A stretch of DNA of 64,000 bases from the NCBI RefSeq assembly GCF_025698545.1, contig NC_068570.1:58919924-58983923 (forward strand). The letters run 5' to 3'. The notes beneath the pieces were generated by a model. The model saw nothing but the letters and a program-made list of their open reading frames with translations. It made no database searches and was not told the origin of the DNA. The position numbers and the translations under genes were made by a program. Below, piece after piece: positions 46,641-59,272 of the stretch. Position 1 is the first letter of the stretch; every line of letters starts with the position of its first letter. The stretch is from Gossypium raimondii. Taxonomy: Eukaryota; Streptophyta; Magnoliopsida; Malvales; Malvaceae.

Positions 46641-48805
46641 ATGGATGTTAGTGTAAAGAGATGGAGCATGATACGCCCTGCTCAAGATACTCCTAAAGAA
46701 AGGCAATGGATTTCAAATCTGGACGTGGTGATGACAACATACCATCTCCCTTTGCTGTTCTTCTACAAACCAAATGGCTCCTCTGACTTCTTCAAGCCTC
46801 AAGTCCTACAGGAGGCTTTAAGCAAGACTCTTGTGCAATTCTATCCTATGGCTGGGAGGTTGGGACGAGATGAAAATGGTAGGCTCGAGATAGTATGCAA
46901 CGCAGAGGGTGTTCTGTGGATAGAAGCTGAAACTACATCGGCCATGGATGATCTCGACGGTTTTACTCCCTGCTCAAAACTGAGGAAACTGGTTCCCACG
47001 GCTGATTACTCTGGAGATATCAGTTCTTATCCGCTTATTATGGCTCAGGTAAGTGAATGAAGAACTATTATCTTATTATAGATGATAACTGTTACTTGCA
47101 GTAGGAGACCAAGGATAAGTTCTGAGAAAACTCAAACAGCCTGATGCTGAAGTTAAAGCACAAGAAAATCTATCAGCTAAGAAGTTGATATATATACGAG
47201 AATGACCCGTTTTCTACCGTAAAAGTCAGTGCCGCTAGACTAATTAGCGACACCGATATTTTTGCAAAAGTATTACCATCAACAAAGTATCGATACGAGA
47301 AAGTGCTAATTACGGAGGTCCATGGTGTGGTGGCATAGTAGTGAAGAAGATGAAACCAAAAACCTTTTCTCTTCAATAATGAACCTCTGGTTTAACTCAT
47401 TTGTAATAATCATTTTCGCTCGTCGGATACGACCGCATTTTAAATGGAAAACTGTAATAATTCTCACCGAAGAAAAGCAAAGAACAAGATTAATCAAAGC
47501 CAATAATATTATTACAAATGAGTTAGGCGAGAGGTTCATTGAAGAGAAAAGGGTTTCGATTTCATCTTCTTCACTGCTAAGCCACCGCCATGCAACTCTT
47601 TGACCTTTCTCATGAAGCTAAACGATACCATCAACATCGGTGCCAACATTGAGTCCGGCCACATTCAAAAAATATATATTTTTAAAAAACATGGGGTGGT
47701 GCTTCAATGGGAATGGTGGCACCAAATTTTATGATAGAAAATGGGCCATTCTCCTACAAGATTTTACACTTGAGTTATTTTTATAATTAATCAATTTTTC
47801 TTGTCAATTTTGAAAAAAAAAACCTTAAATATTTTTGTTTCAAAAAGGTCAACTGTTGAGTGTATATTTTGCTAGGTAACTACTCTTAAATGCGGTGGAG
47901 TTTGTCTTGGAATAGCAACTCATCATACTTTGACTGATGGCACAACGGCCTTACATTTCATTAATAGTTGGTCTGAAATGGCAAGAGGCTTGCCCGAGAT
48001 TAGCATGCCACCACTTATTGACCGAACCCTTCTCCGAGCAAGAGTGCCACCAATCCCTAGATTTCATCATCTCGAATATGACCGACCTCCTTCCTTATAC
48101 ACCTCTACATCACTTGGCCCTAATAACCATAAACCCTTAACTGTATCTGTTTTCAAGATCACACAAAATCAACTTAATACCCTAAAAGCCAAGTCATGGG
48201 AACATGGAAACAAAACCAATTGCAGCACCTTCACCATTCTAGCTGCATACATATGGCGCTGTGCAACTAAAGCTTGGGGCCTCTCATATGATCAACCAAC
48301 CAAGTTACACATGCCAACTAATGGACGCCCCAGACTACATCCTCCCCTCCCATCAACGTACTTGGGCAACGCAATGTTTGCAGCTTCATTAATTGCTCTA
48401 TCTGGAAATCTCCAATCAAAACCATTTGTAAATACCCTAGAACGAGTTCATGGAACATTGCAAAGGATGAATAATGAGTATCTAAGATCAGCTCTTGACT
48501 ACCTAGAAACACTGCCAGATATAACAGTTGCCAGGAGAACACCGGACACTTACCATTGCCCAAACCTAAGTATCAACAAATGGACACGACTGTCTTTATA
48601 TGATGCAGATTTTGGATGGGGTCGACCAATATACATGGGTCCAGCAAACGTTGTCCATGAAGGAAAAATATATATACTACCAAGTCCAACCGATGATGGG
48701 AGCTTGTCATTGGTAGCATGCCTACAGACTGCTCATATGAAACTCTTCGAGAAACATCTATACGAAGGCTTGAAGTCATTTGACAAGATCAAAGCTCAAT
48801 ATTAG
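46641..48805 (+). CDS. BAHD acyltransferase, HCT-like, array copy 4 (intact)
   Basis: Exons 46641-47048 and 47876-48805 encode 445 residues with the same splice sites as copy 1. HTLTD and DFGWG motifs and the WTRL arginine are intact. Relative to copy 1 it has clustered changes in exon 2 (LHMPTNG for LNMPING, ARRTPDTYHCPNL for VRRKPDTYQCPNL, and a C-terminal KAQY), shared mostly with copy 5. That makes copies 4 and 5 the closest pair. In one stretch of exon 1 (46785-46807), however, it matches copy 2 instead. The TATA position reads ttgtaaaa. It probably encodes the same type of hydroxycinnamoyl transferase, though expression may be weaker. Confidence 0.9.
47197..47826. repeat. Intronic inverted repeat of BAHD copy 4
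   Basis: Starts gagaatgacccgttttctac and ends near gtcaattttgaaaaaaaa. The inner arms pair (tggcatagtagtgaagaaga against tcttcttcactgctaagcca). The left outer arm is shortened, as in copy 1. Confidence 0.75.
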
Positions 48806-51412
48806 TTGTTTGTTCTCTCTATCAATATATGTATAAACCTATAAATCTTCTACTTATGTTTCTTTAACTAAGACTTTTTGTTTGGATCCTGTTTATTTGA
48901 AATTTACCATCTAAGCTGGCCTGGCAAACAGGTCTTTTATTGGTAATTATTGTACTATACCTCGATAATAGTAATAGCATTGATCGCAAAGAAATAATAA
49001 AGTAAAATAAGAATACACAGATTTTACGTGGAAAAGTCTTATTAGAAAAAAAATCACGGGCAAAGTAAAAATTTACTAATGTTGAAAAGCAACAATACAA
49101 GAAGTTTTTTTTACTACACACGTTTTAACGGTTAAATAACATTTTTATAATCAATGTCTAATAGAAGATCGCTCCCACATATCCCCCAAATTTGCAATTC
49201 TATTTTATTTCTTTAACAAACAAGTTGCACCTCGAATTTTTCTTGACTGGATCAAACGGGGTTCAAATCAAACAGCTCTGACAACACCTCAAATTATTTG
49301 TCCATAACCAATTAAAACAAATACCGAATAATTGAAATATATTCAAAATTTTAAATTAAATTAAGTTTGGATCAAACTCACTGATGATATATGATTTACC
49401 TAAAGTGAAATAAGAACTCGAAAATACAAAATTTATGGGTAAATTTTCTTTTTGGTCACTTAATTAAAAAATTATAATTTGGTTATTAAACTATTCAAAA
49501 GTTTTATTTTAAGTCATTGGATTGTTAAAATTTATATTATACAACTTTCTCTATTCGCAGTGCATGCATCAATTGAAAGCTCTCTTTTTCCTTCATTTTT
49601 ACAGTTCATTTTCTATTTTTATGTAACAACTTTGGACGTCATAAATCTGTAGACCAAAATTTAAACATTTTTTGCTCTGATTTCCAACATCGACCATCAA
49701 ATCAATTTAGATCTAAAGTATATTTTTCTACTCATTAATGGAATAATGGGTATCGATCCATCGTATCGATTGTTGAACCCTTACTTGGAGCTCGTTAGTG
49801 GAACTTAAAAAACAACTTAATAGCCTAGTGACTTAAATGAAAATTTTCAAATTTAGTGACCAAACCAAAAACTTTCCCATAATTTAATGACTAATGGTGT
49901 AGTTTACGCACTTCCTCTTGGCCCAATTGAAGTTTTTGGTACTCCCAAACACTAGTAAAAAAGTTTTAATAGTAGAATGTATGAAATTTTTAATAGAAAG
50001 TAACATTTTACTTTTTGATCTATATACAGAGACTAATGTGCCAATTTTTTAAAATAAATATGACAAAATGCAATTTGACTTTTAATATAAAAATCTCCAT
50101 GGTGCGTTTACCTTGAAATTATCAATAAAAACTAATAAATATAAAATGAAACAGTTAAGAATATATCAAATATTCACGAGGTGATAGGCGCTTTTAAAAT
50201 TTAACATTTACAACTTAATGGGCTAGTGACAAGGCCAAGCAAACCATTAGTGGATTGGTAACAAATTTGGTAATATTTTAACGATCCAATTGTTAAATAT
50301 ATCGATATAACTGTATTTGGTATGAATGTAAAATTTCGAACCGATCCGATATTTCTGACATATTGATCTAAAATATTGCATATATTAAACTATTAAATTT
50401 TTTATATAAAATAAATAGTTAGTTTTTTTTAATTTACATCAAATTTGACATGCACAATCTATTTGAATAGAATATGAAATATGATAATTGAATCATTAAA
50501 ATATTAATTGTATAAAAATAAAATACATATTTTAAATTTAATATAAAAATGTTTAAAAACACTAAAATAAATTAATAAAATTCTCAATGACTTTTGGGTT
50601 TAAATCAAAATTATCGAAACTGGATTAGATCAAATCGAAAATTAATTAAGGTATGAGTTTGGAATAAGAGGATTAATTATCTCACAAATTGGTTAAATCG
50701 ACAAATCAGATCAATTTTTTCAATTTTAATTTTTAATAATTTATTTAATTAAATTAATAAAATCAATCAAATCAGAATTAGAATCTAATTCTAAACACTT
50801 TGTTTTGTTATGTCAAAGCCACATGTTTTTTTACACCTTATTTATTCTGCAAATTACTGTCCGCACGTGTCAACTCTTTATCATCTTTTAATGACGTGTA
50901 CGGTATAGATAGCCTGTCTTCAATTTTTTTATTTGCCAAATTCTGTTATTAGTCCCTGTATTATAAGTAGTTTGCGAATTTAATCTCTATATTAAAAAAT
51001 AGTCAATTTTAGTTCTTATACTTTTTAGCATCTAAAATTTTAATCATCCACAAGGAGTAGTAATTAAATATGTTTGTTAATTTAGGTCCTTAATCTTTTA
51101 CACAGTATAAAGTTATTCTCGTTCTCTAATTTGATCATTCATAATCCTTATATTTTTGAATTTTTAAATTTTAATAAGTGACATAATATTACATATATGA
51201 TAATATTTTTGACACATAAGATTTTGAACATAATAAAACATAATGAATTTAATGGTTATCGTTTAGATCAGATTGAAATTTTAAAATTAGAAAAATATAT
51301 GGACTAAAATGATTAAATTAAAGTACATACACTAAATTTACAACTTTCCCATTGCACAAGTACTAATAGCAGGATTTACCCTATTTTTACATTTAAATAT
51401 GTAAAAATATCA
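48806..51412. other. Spacer downstream of BAHD copy 4, first part
   Basis: 3' flank to ~49285, then spacer collinear with unit 1, including the spacer foldback (~49435-49905). AT-rich, no gene. The phrase 'gacgtgtacggtatagatag' recurs at ~50893. Confidence 0.5.
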
Positions 51413-51775
51413 CCCATCCACTGCCTCCCAACAGAGAAGATAGGCTTTTTTTTTTTTGCAATAAAAGAATTAATAATTACTTGATAAATTATTTTATGGA
51501 CATTTTTTGTCATATCATCCATGATCCCGTCCAATTAGAAGAGAACGCGTCATCTTTTTTTCCACATCATATATACATTTAGACTAAACTTCCAAATAAA
51601 AGATGACGTGTCGTGTTTTAATTGGGAGGAACTATGGATGATGGGGTGAAAAATGTCCATAAAATAATTTCTCATTATTACCTTATCTTCGAACACAAAA
51701 ACACAAGCATTAGCAAACAGATTTCGCCCATCTGCTACCTCCCAATCGAGAAGATAGGTTTTTTTTCTGAGTAAC
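51413..51775. mobile_element. Small foldback element flanked by ~40-bp direct repeats, unit 4 spacer
   Basis: The core arms are inverted: aaattattttatggacattt (~51486) against aaatgtccataaaataattt (~51651). The inner part (cgtcatctttttttccacat) is likewise mirrored. The spacer phrase cccatccactgcctcccaac...agaagatagg (51413-51443) is repeated after the element (51728-51758). It is absent from units 1 and 2. Confidence 0.65.
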
Positions 51776-52192
51776 TCAATTTTTTTGATTAATTATGAAC
51801 ATAATTAACTTAAAAATTATGTCCGTAAATGATTTGATTTTTACAGTGCTTGTCGATGTTGCCAGACACACCGACGGCACCAGGCCCATCATCGACCAAT
51901 AATTATATTATTTTAAACATTTTCAATTCATTCCTTAGCATATTTAAATTTATATAAATTGAGATAATTTTTTGAAGGATATATTTGGGTAATTTAAATA
52001 AGACTTTTAACTTTATTGTTTCTAAAAAAATAAAAAATTATTTTTATTATTCTTATATTTTTAAGGACTATTTAAATATAATTTTAAAAATAGATATACT
52101 TAACACGCAAATAAATAAAAAATTAAAAAGCATCAAATTTGGTGCCGACATGGTGCACCCTTTTTCTGCAAACTAAAAAGTTATTATTTTCT

Positions 52193-52967
52193 AGGTAAGG
52201 AATAGTCTGTTTTATTTACCTCATATTATATTTTAGTTATTTATATTTAAAATGTTATTTTTAAGTGGTCACTCCACTGTTAAATTTCGTTACCTCTCTA
52301 ACGGTAATTTTATGTGACAGTTAGACCTGTCCATGGGCCGGGCGGCTCAGCCTGGCCCGAAGGCCTGCCCGAAATATGGGAGGGTTCGGGTAAAAATATA
52401 GGCCCGAAATATGGGCTTGGGCAAAAAAATGAGGCCCGTTTAAAAAATGGGCCGGGCTTGGGCTCAACTTTTTTGGCCCGGGCCCGGCCCGGCCCGAATA
52501 TAATAAATATATTTTTTATTTTTATTTTTTAATTTTAAAATACGTTAAAAATATTTTTTTTATTTTTATTTTTTTATTTTTAAAATATTTTTTTGTGTTT
52601 ATTAAAAATCGGGCCGGGCCCGGGCTTATTATTTTTTTCTCGGGCCGGGCCTGAGAAAAATTTTAGGCCCATATTTCGGGCAGGGCCTAAGAGTCGGGCC
52701 GAATTTTTTCCCGGGCCCAGCCCGGCCCATGGACAGGTCTAGTGACAGTACAAATGGGTTTTAAATGCCAACTACGATGCCCAATTATTATGACAAAAAT
52801 AGGTTTTTAATTAAATAAATTTAATTTAGACTGCCACGTAGGACCGTCATTAGGGAGGTAAGAGAGCTTAATGATAGAGTGATCAATTCGTAACAGAACG
52901 ATAACATTAGTGACTAAAACGTAACATTTCAAACTTAAGCGACTGTTTTATAGTTTACCCTTAATGT
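52193..52967. mobile_element. Mutator-like foldback element, interrupted by a hAT insertion
   Basis: Ends are inverted ('tttatttacctcatattata' on the left, 'gtgactaaaacgtaacattt' then 'atagtttaccctta' on the right). It is the same element as 59273-59690 in the next unit, which lacks the insertion. The target duplication cannot be read cleanly. Confidence 0.6.
52322..52741. mobile_element. Non-autonomous hAT element with perfect target duplication
   Basis: The 420-bp element runs from tagacctgtccatgggccgg to ccggcccatggacaggtcta, with terminal inverted repeats of at least 20 bp. It is flanked by identical 8-bp repeats gtgacagt (52314-52321 and 52742-52749). The empty site, gtgacagtacaaat, is visible at ~59430 in the next unit. 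The subterminal region is strikingly GC-rich (gggccgggc and cccggcccg runs) against an AT-rich centre. It is the best-preserved member of the family seen in eroded form at 18905, 20590 and 26645. Confidence 0.9.
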
Positions 52968-53164
52968 AATTATTGGCGGATGATCTGGCCGCACCGACAA
53001 ACAGCAGAAATTGAGTCATTTTCGTAATTATTTACAAAATTTGGGTTACTTTTCTAAAAAAACCAGAGAAGAGAACCTCGCCTCTGCTTAAGATAGCCGG
53101 ACACTTTCTAACTTTCCCTTCTTTCAGTTTTTCATCAACAGGTTTGCCTCTTACCAGAACATCA

Positions 53165-55445
53165 ATGGATGTTAGTGTAAAGAGATGGAGCATGATACGC
53201 CCTGCTCAAGATACTCCTAAAGAAAGGCAATGGATTTCAAATCTGGACATGGTGATAACAACATACCATGTCCCTTTGCTGTTTTTCTACAAACCAAATG
53301 GCTCCTCTGATTTCTTTAAGCCTCAAGTGCTACAGGAGGCTTTAAGCAAGACTCTTGTGCAATTCTATCCTATGGCTGGGAGGTTGGGACGTGATGAAAA
53401 TGGTAGGCTCGAGATAGTATGCAACGCAGAGGGTGTTCTGTGGATAGAAGCTGAAACTACATCGGCCATGGATGATCTCGACGGTTTTACTCCCTGCTCA
53501 AAACTGAGGAAACTGGTTCCCACGGCTGATTACTCTGGAGATATCAGTTCTTATCCGCTTATTATGGCTCAGGTAAGTGAATGAAGAACTATTAGCTTAT
53601 TATAGATGATAACTGTTACTTGCAGTAGGAGACCAAGGATAAGCTCTGAGAAAACTCAAACAGTCTGATACTGAAGTTATAGCACAAGAAAAACTAAGCT
53701 ATCAGCTAAGAAGTTGATATATGGCTTTTTTTTTTCTAAACTGACTTAAAAGAATCGATTAATTATGAAAATTACCCAGGTATAATATCTTATATGAGAA
53801 TGACCCGTTTTCTACCGTAAAAATTGGTACCGCTAGACTATTTAGCGGTACCGATATTTTTGTAAAAGTATTACCATCAACAAATTATCGATATATACTT
53901 TCCATTCATCTTCACAAGAAAGTGCTAATTACGGAGGTCCATGGTGGTGGCTTAGTAGTGATGAAGATGAAACCAAAACCCTTTTCTCTTCAATGAACCT
54001 CTGGTTTGACTCATTTGTAATAATTATTTTCGCTCGTTGGATACAACCGCATTTTAAATGGAAAACTGTAATAATCCTCACAGAAGAAAAGCAAAGAACA
54101 AGATTAATCAAAGCGAACAATATTGTTACAAATGAGTTAGGCGAGAGGTTCATTGAAGAGAAAAGGGTTTCGATTTCATCTTCTTCACTGCTAAGCCACT
54201 GCCATGGAACTCTTAGACCTTTCTCATGAAGCTAAACGATACCATCAACAAAGTGTATCCTTTTTACAAAACTAACATCGGTGCCAACAATGAGTCCGGC
54301 AACATTCAAAAAATATATATTTTTAAAAAACATGGGGTGGTGCTTCAATGGAAATGGTGGCACCAAATTTTATGATAGAAAATGGGTTATTCTCGTACAA
54401 AATTTTACACTTGAGTCATTTTTATAATTAATAAAATTTTTTGGTCAATTTTGAAAAAAAAAACCTTAATGTTTTTGTTTCGAAAAGGTCAATTGTTGAG
54501 TGTATATTTTGCTAGGTAACTACTCTTAAATGCGGTGGAGTTTGTCTTGGAATAGCAACTCATCATACTTTGACTGATGGCACAATGACCTTACATTTCA
54601 TTAATAGTTGGTCTGAAATGGCAAGAGGCTTGCCCCAAATTAGCATGCCACCAGTTATTGACCGAACCCTTCTTCGAGCAAGAGTGCCACCAATCCCTAG
54701 ATTTCATCATCTCGAATATGACCGACCTCCTTCCTTATACACCTCTACGTCACTTGGCCCTAATAACCATAAACCCTCAACTGTATATGTTTTCAAGATC
54801 ACACAAAATCAACTTAATACCCTAAAAGCCAAGTCATGGGAACATGGAAACAAAACCAATTACAGCACCTACACCATTCTAGTTGCATACATATGGCGCT
54901 GTGCAACTAAAGCTTGGGACCTCTCATATGATCAGCCAACCAAGTTACACATGCCAACTGATGGACGCCCCAGACTACATCCTCCCCTCCCATCAACGTA
55001 CTTGGGTAACGCAATGTTTGCGGCTTCATTAATTGCTCTATCTGGAAATCTGCAATCAGAACCGTTTGTAAATACCCTAGAACGAGTTCATGGAACATTG
55101 CAAAGGATGAATAATGAGTATCTAAGATCAGCTCTTGACTACCTAGAAACACTGCCAGATATAACAGTTGCCAGGAGAACACCGGACACTTACCATTGCC
55201 CAAACCTAAGTATCAACAAATGGACACGACTGTCTTTATATGATGCAGATTTTGGATGGGGTCGACCAATATACATGGGTCCAGCAAACGTTGTCCATGA
55301 AGGAAAAATATACATACTACCAAGTCCAACCAATGATGGGAGCTTGTCACTGGTAGCATGCCTACAGACTGCTCATATGAAACTCTTTGAGAAACATCTA
55401 TACGAAGGCTTGAAGTCATTTGACAAGATCAAAGCTCGATATTAG
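53165..55445 (+). CDS. BAHD acyltransferase, HCT-like, array copy 5 (intact)
   Basis: Exons 53165-53572 and 54516-55445 encode 445 residues. HTLTD, DFGWG and WTRL are present. It differs from the other copies next to the catalytic motif: the residues after HTLTDGT are MTLHF instead of TAFHF or TALHF. It also has DMVITTYHVP for DVVMTTYHLP near the N-terminus and TNDGSLSL for TDDGSLSL near the C-terminus. Its closest relative is copy 4. The TATA position reads ttctaaaa. The reading frame is fully open, so it is probably functional, perhaps with altered substrate fit (inference). Confidence 0.9.
53723..54466. repeat. Full-length intronic inverted repeat of BAHD copy 5
   Basis: Extends from ggctttttttttttctaaac to ggtcaattttgaaaaaaa. 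The inner arms pair as in the other copies (ggtggtggcttagtagtgat against cactgctaagccactgcc). Confidence 0.75.
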
Positions 55446-57142
55446 TTGTTTGTTCTCTCTAACAATATATGTATAAACCTATAAATCTTCTACTTCTGTT
55501 TCTTTAACTAAGACTTTTTGTTTGGATCCTGTTTATTTGAAATTTACCATCTAAGCTGGCTTGGCGAACAGGTCTTTTATTGGTAATTATTGTACTATAC
55601 CTCGATAATAGTAGTATCATTGATCGCAAAGAAATAATAAAGAAAAATAAGAATATACAGATTTTACGTGGAAAAGTCTTACTAGGAAAAAAAATCACGA
55701 GCAGAGTAAAAATTCACTAATGTTGAAAAATACTAATACAAGAAGTTTTTTTGACTACACACATTTTAACGGTTAAATAACATTTTTATAATCAACGTTT
55801 AATAGAAGATCGCCCCCACATATCCCCCAAATTTGCAATTCTATTTTATTTCTTTAACAAACAAGTTGCACCTCGAATTTTTCTGATTGGATCAAACGGG
55901 GTTCAGATCAAACAGCTCTAACAACAACTCAAATTATTTGTCCATAACCATATTAAAACAAATACCGAATAATTGAAATATATTCAAAATTTTAAATTAA
56001 ATTAAGTTTGGATCAAACTCACTGATGATATATGATTTACCTAAAGTGAAATAAGAACTCGAAAATACAAATTTTATGGGTAAATTTTCATTTTGGTCAC
56101 TTAATTAAAAAATTATAATTTGGTTATTAAACTATTCAAAAGTTTTATTTTAAGTCATTGGATTGTTAAAATTGATATTATATGACTTTCTCTGTTCACA
56201 GTGCATGCATCAATTGAAAGCTCTCTTTTTCCTTCATTTCTACAGCTCATTTTCTATTTTTATGTAACAACTTTGGACGTCACAAATTTGCAGACCAAAA
56301 TTCAAACATTTTTTGCTCTGATTTCCAACATGGACCATCAAATCAATTTAGATCTAAATTATATTTTTATACTCATTAATGGGTACTGATCCACCATATC
56401 GATTGTTGAATCCTTACTTGGAGCTCGTTAATGGAACTTAAAAAACAACTTAATATATAGCCTAGTGACTTAAATGAAAATTTTTGAATTTAGTGGCCAA
56501 ACCAAAAACTTTCCTATAATTTAATGATTAATGGTGTAGTTTACGCACTTCCTCTTGGCCCAATTAAAGTTTTTGGTACTCCCACACACTAGTAAAAAAG
56601 TTTTAATAGTAGAAATGTATGAAATTTTTAATAGAAAGTACCATTTTACTTTTTGATCTATATACAGAGACTAATTTGCCAATTTTTTAAATAAATGGGG
56701 TAAAATGTAATTTGACTTTTAATATAAAAATCTCCATGGTATGTTTACCTTGAAATTATCAATAAAAACTAATAAATATAAAATGAAACAGTTAATAATA
56801 TATCAAATATCCACGAGGTGATAGGTGATTTTAAAATTTAACATTTACAACTTAATGGGCTAGTGACAAGGCCAAGCAAACCATTAGTGGATTGGTAACA
56901 AATTTGGTAATATTTCAACGATCCAATTGTTTAATATATCGATATAACTGTATTTGGTATGCATGTAAATTTTTGAACCGATCCGATATTTCTGACATAT
57001 TGATCCAAAATATTGTATATATTGAACTATTAAAAGTTTTTATATAAAATAAATAGTTAGTTTTTTTTAATTTACATCAAATTTGACATGCATAATCTAT
57101 TTGAATAGAATATGAAATATGACAATTGAATCATTAAAATAT
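55446..57142. other. Spacer downstream of BAHD copy 5, first part
   Basis: 3' flank to ~55935, then spacer collinear with 49290-50490. Contains the spacer foldback (~56075-56545). No gene. Confidence 0.5.
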
Positions 57143-57588
57143 GGGTAAACTACACCCATGGTCACTTTTGTTTACCTTAGGTTACATTTAGGTCACTTAT
57201 GTTTGAAATGTTACATTTTAGTCACTACGTTATCGTGTTGTAACATTTTAGTCATTGAGCCGTTAATTGCCGTTAATGGTGTAATGGTAGTGACGTGTAC
57301 GTTAAATCATCATTTCAAACAAAAACTTTAGGTTAAATTATAAAAAAATTAAATTACTAAAAACGAAAAAATATGGGGATCAATTATATAATTTAACCTA
57401 AAATTTTGTTTGAAATGATGATTTAACGTGCACGTCACTTACTGTTACACCATTAACGATTTATTAATGGCTCAATGACTAAAATGTTACAACTTGATAA
57501 CGTAAATGACTAAAACGTAACATTTCAAACATAAGTGACTTAAACGTAACCTAAAGTAAACAAAAGTGACCATGAGTGTAGTTTACCC
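57143..57588. mobile_element. Mutator-like foldback MITE with 9-bp target duplication
   Basis: The 446-bp element runs from gggtaaactacacccatggt to atgagtgtagtttaccc, with inverted arms of more than 80 bp ('tcacttttgtttacc' against 'ggtaaacaaaagtga' type). It is flanked by ttaaaatat (57134-57142 and 57589-57597). The empty site, cattaaaatattaattgtat, is at ~50495 in the previous unit. A 9-bp duplication with long arms is typical of Mutator-like foldback elements. Confidence 0.85.
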
Positions 57589-57597
57589 TTAAAATAT

Positions 57598-58510
57598 TAA
57601 TCGTATAAAAAATAAAATACATATTTTAAATTTAATATAAAAATGTTTAAAAACACTAAAATAAATTAATAAAATTCTCAATGACTTTTGGGTTTAAATC
57701 ACAATTATCGAAACAGGACAAATCGAAAATTAATTAATGTATAAATTTGGAATAAGAGGATTAATTATCTCACAAATTGGTTAAATCAACCAATCAGATA
57801 ATTTTTTCATTTTAAATTTTTAATAATTTATTTAATTAAATTAATCAAATCAATCAAATCGGAATTAGAATCTAATTCTAAACACTTTGCTTTGTTATGT
57901 CAAAGCTATATGTTTTTTTACACCTTATTTATTCTGCAAATTATTGTCCGCACATGTCAACTCTTTATCAGCTTTTAATGACGTGTACGGTATAGATAGC
58001 CTATCTTCAATTTTTTTATTTGCCAAATTCTTTTATTATTCCTTGTATTATAATTAGTTTGTGAATTTAATCTCTATATTAAAATAAAATGTCAATTTTA
58101 GTCCTTATACTTTTAGCATTTAAAATTTTAATCCTCCACAAAGAGTAGTAATTAAATATGTTTGTTAATTTATGTCGTTAATCTTGTACACAGTATAAAG
58201 TTATTCCACGTTCTCTAATTTGATCATTCATAATCCTTATATTTTTGAATTTTTAAATTTTAACAAGTGATATAATATTACATATATGATAATATTTTTG
58301 ACGTATAAGATTTTGAAAATAATAAAACTACTTAATGAATTTAATGATTATCGTTTATATCAATATTGAAATTTTAAAATTAGAAAAATATACGGACTAA
58401 AATGATTAAATTAAAGTACATAGACTAAATTTACAACTTGCCCATTGCATAAGTACTAATAGCAGGATTTAACCTATTTTTACATTTAAATATGTAAAAA
58501 TATCACCCAT
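57598..58510. other. Spacer downstream of BAHD copy 5, second part
   Basis: Collinear with 50505-51420. AT-rich, no gene or new insertion. Confidence 0.45.
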
Positions 58511-58860
58511 CCACTGCCTTCCAACAGAGAAGATAAGTTTTTTTTTTTTAGCAATAAAAGAAATAATAATTACCTGATAAATTATTTTATGGAAATTTTT
58601 CACCATATCTTCCATGATCCCGTCCAAGTAGACGATGACACATCATCGTTTTTTTCCACATCATATGTACATTTAAACTAAACTTCTAAATCAAAGATGA
58701 CATGTCTTGTTTTAATTGGTAGAAACTGTGGATGGTCGGGTGGAAAATGCCCATAAAATAATTTCTCATTATTACCTTGTCTTCGAACACAAACACACAA
58801 GCATTAGCAAACAGATTTCGCCCATCCGCTACCTCCCAATAGACAAGATAGGTTATTTTT
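58511..58860. mobile_element. Small foldback element, second copy (unit 5 spacer)
   Basis: Same position and structure as 51413-51775 (aaattattttatggaaattt against aatgcccataaaataattt). Inherited by duplication, since both copies share flanks. Confidence 0.6.
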
Positions 58861-59272
58861 AATTAACTCAATTTTTTTGATTAATTACGAAAATAATCAA
58901 CTTAAAAATTACGTACGTAAATGATTTGATTTTTACAGTGCTTGTCGATGCTGCCAGACACATCGGCGGCACCGGTCTCATCATCGACCAATAATTGTAT
59001 TATTTTAAACATTTTCAGTTCATTCCCTAGCATATTTAAATTTATATAAATTGAGATAATTTTTTGAAGGATATATTTGGGTAATTTAAATAAGACTTTT
59101 AACTTTATTGTTTCTAAAAAAATAAAAAGAATTTATTTTTGTTATTCTTATATTTTTAAGGGCTATTTAAATATAATTTTAAAAATAGATATACTTAACA
59201 CGCAAATAAATAAAAAAATTGAAAAGCATCAAATTTGGTGCCGACATGGTGCACTAAAAAGTTATTATTTTC

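Noticed and set aside
47306..47603. Overlapping ORFs on both strands in the introns of BAHD copies (also 30976-31158, 53929-54229)
   Set aside because: They come from the two arms of the intronic inverted repeat, which is why mirror-image frames appear on both strands.
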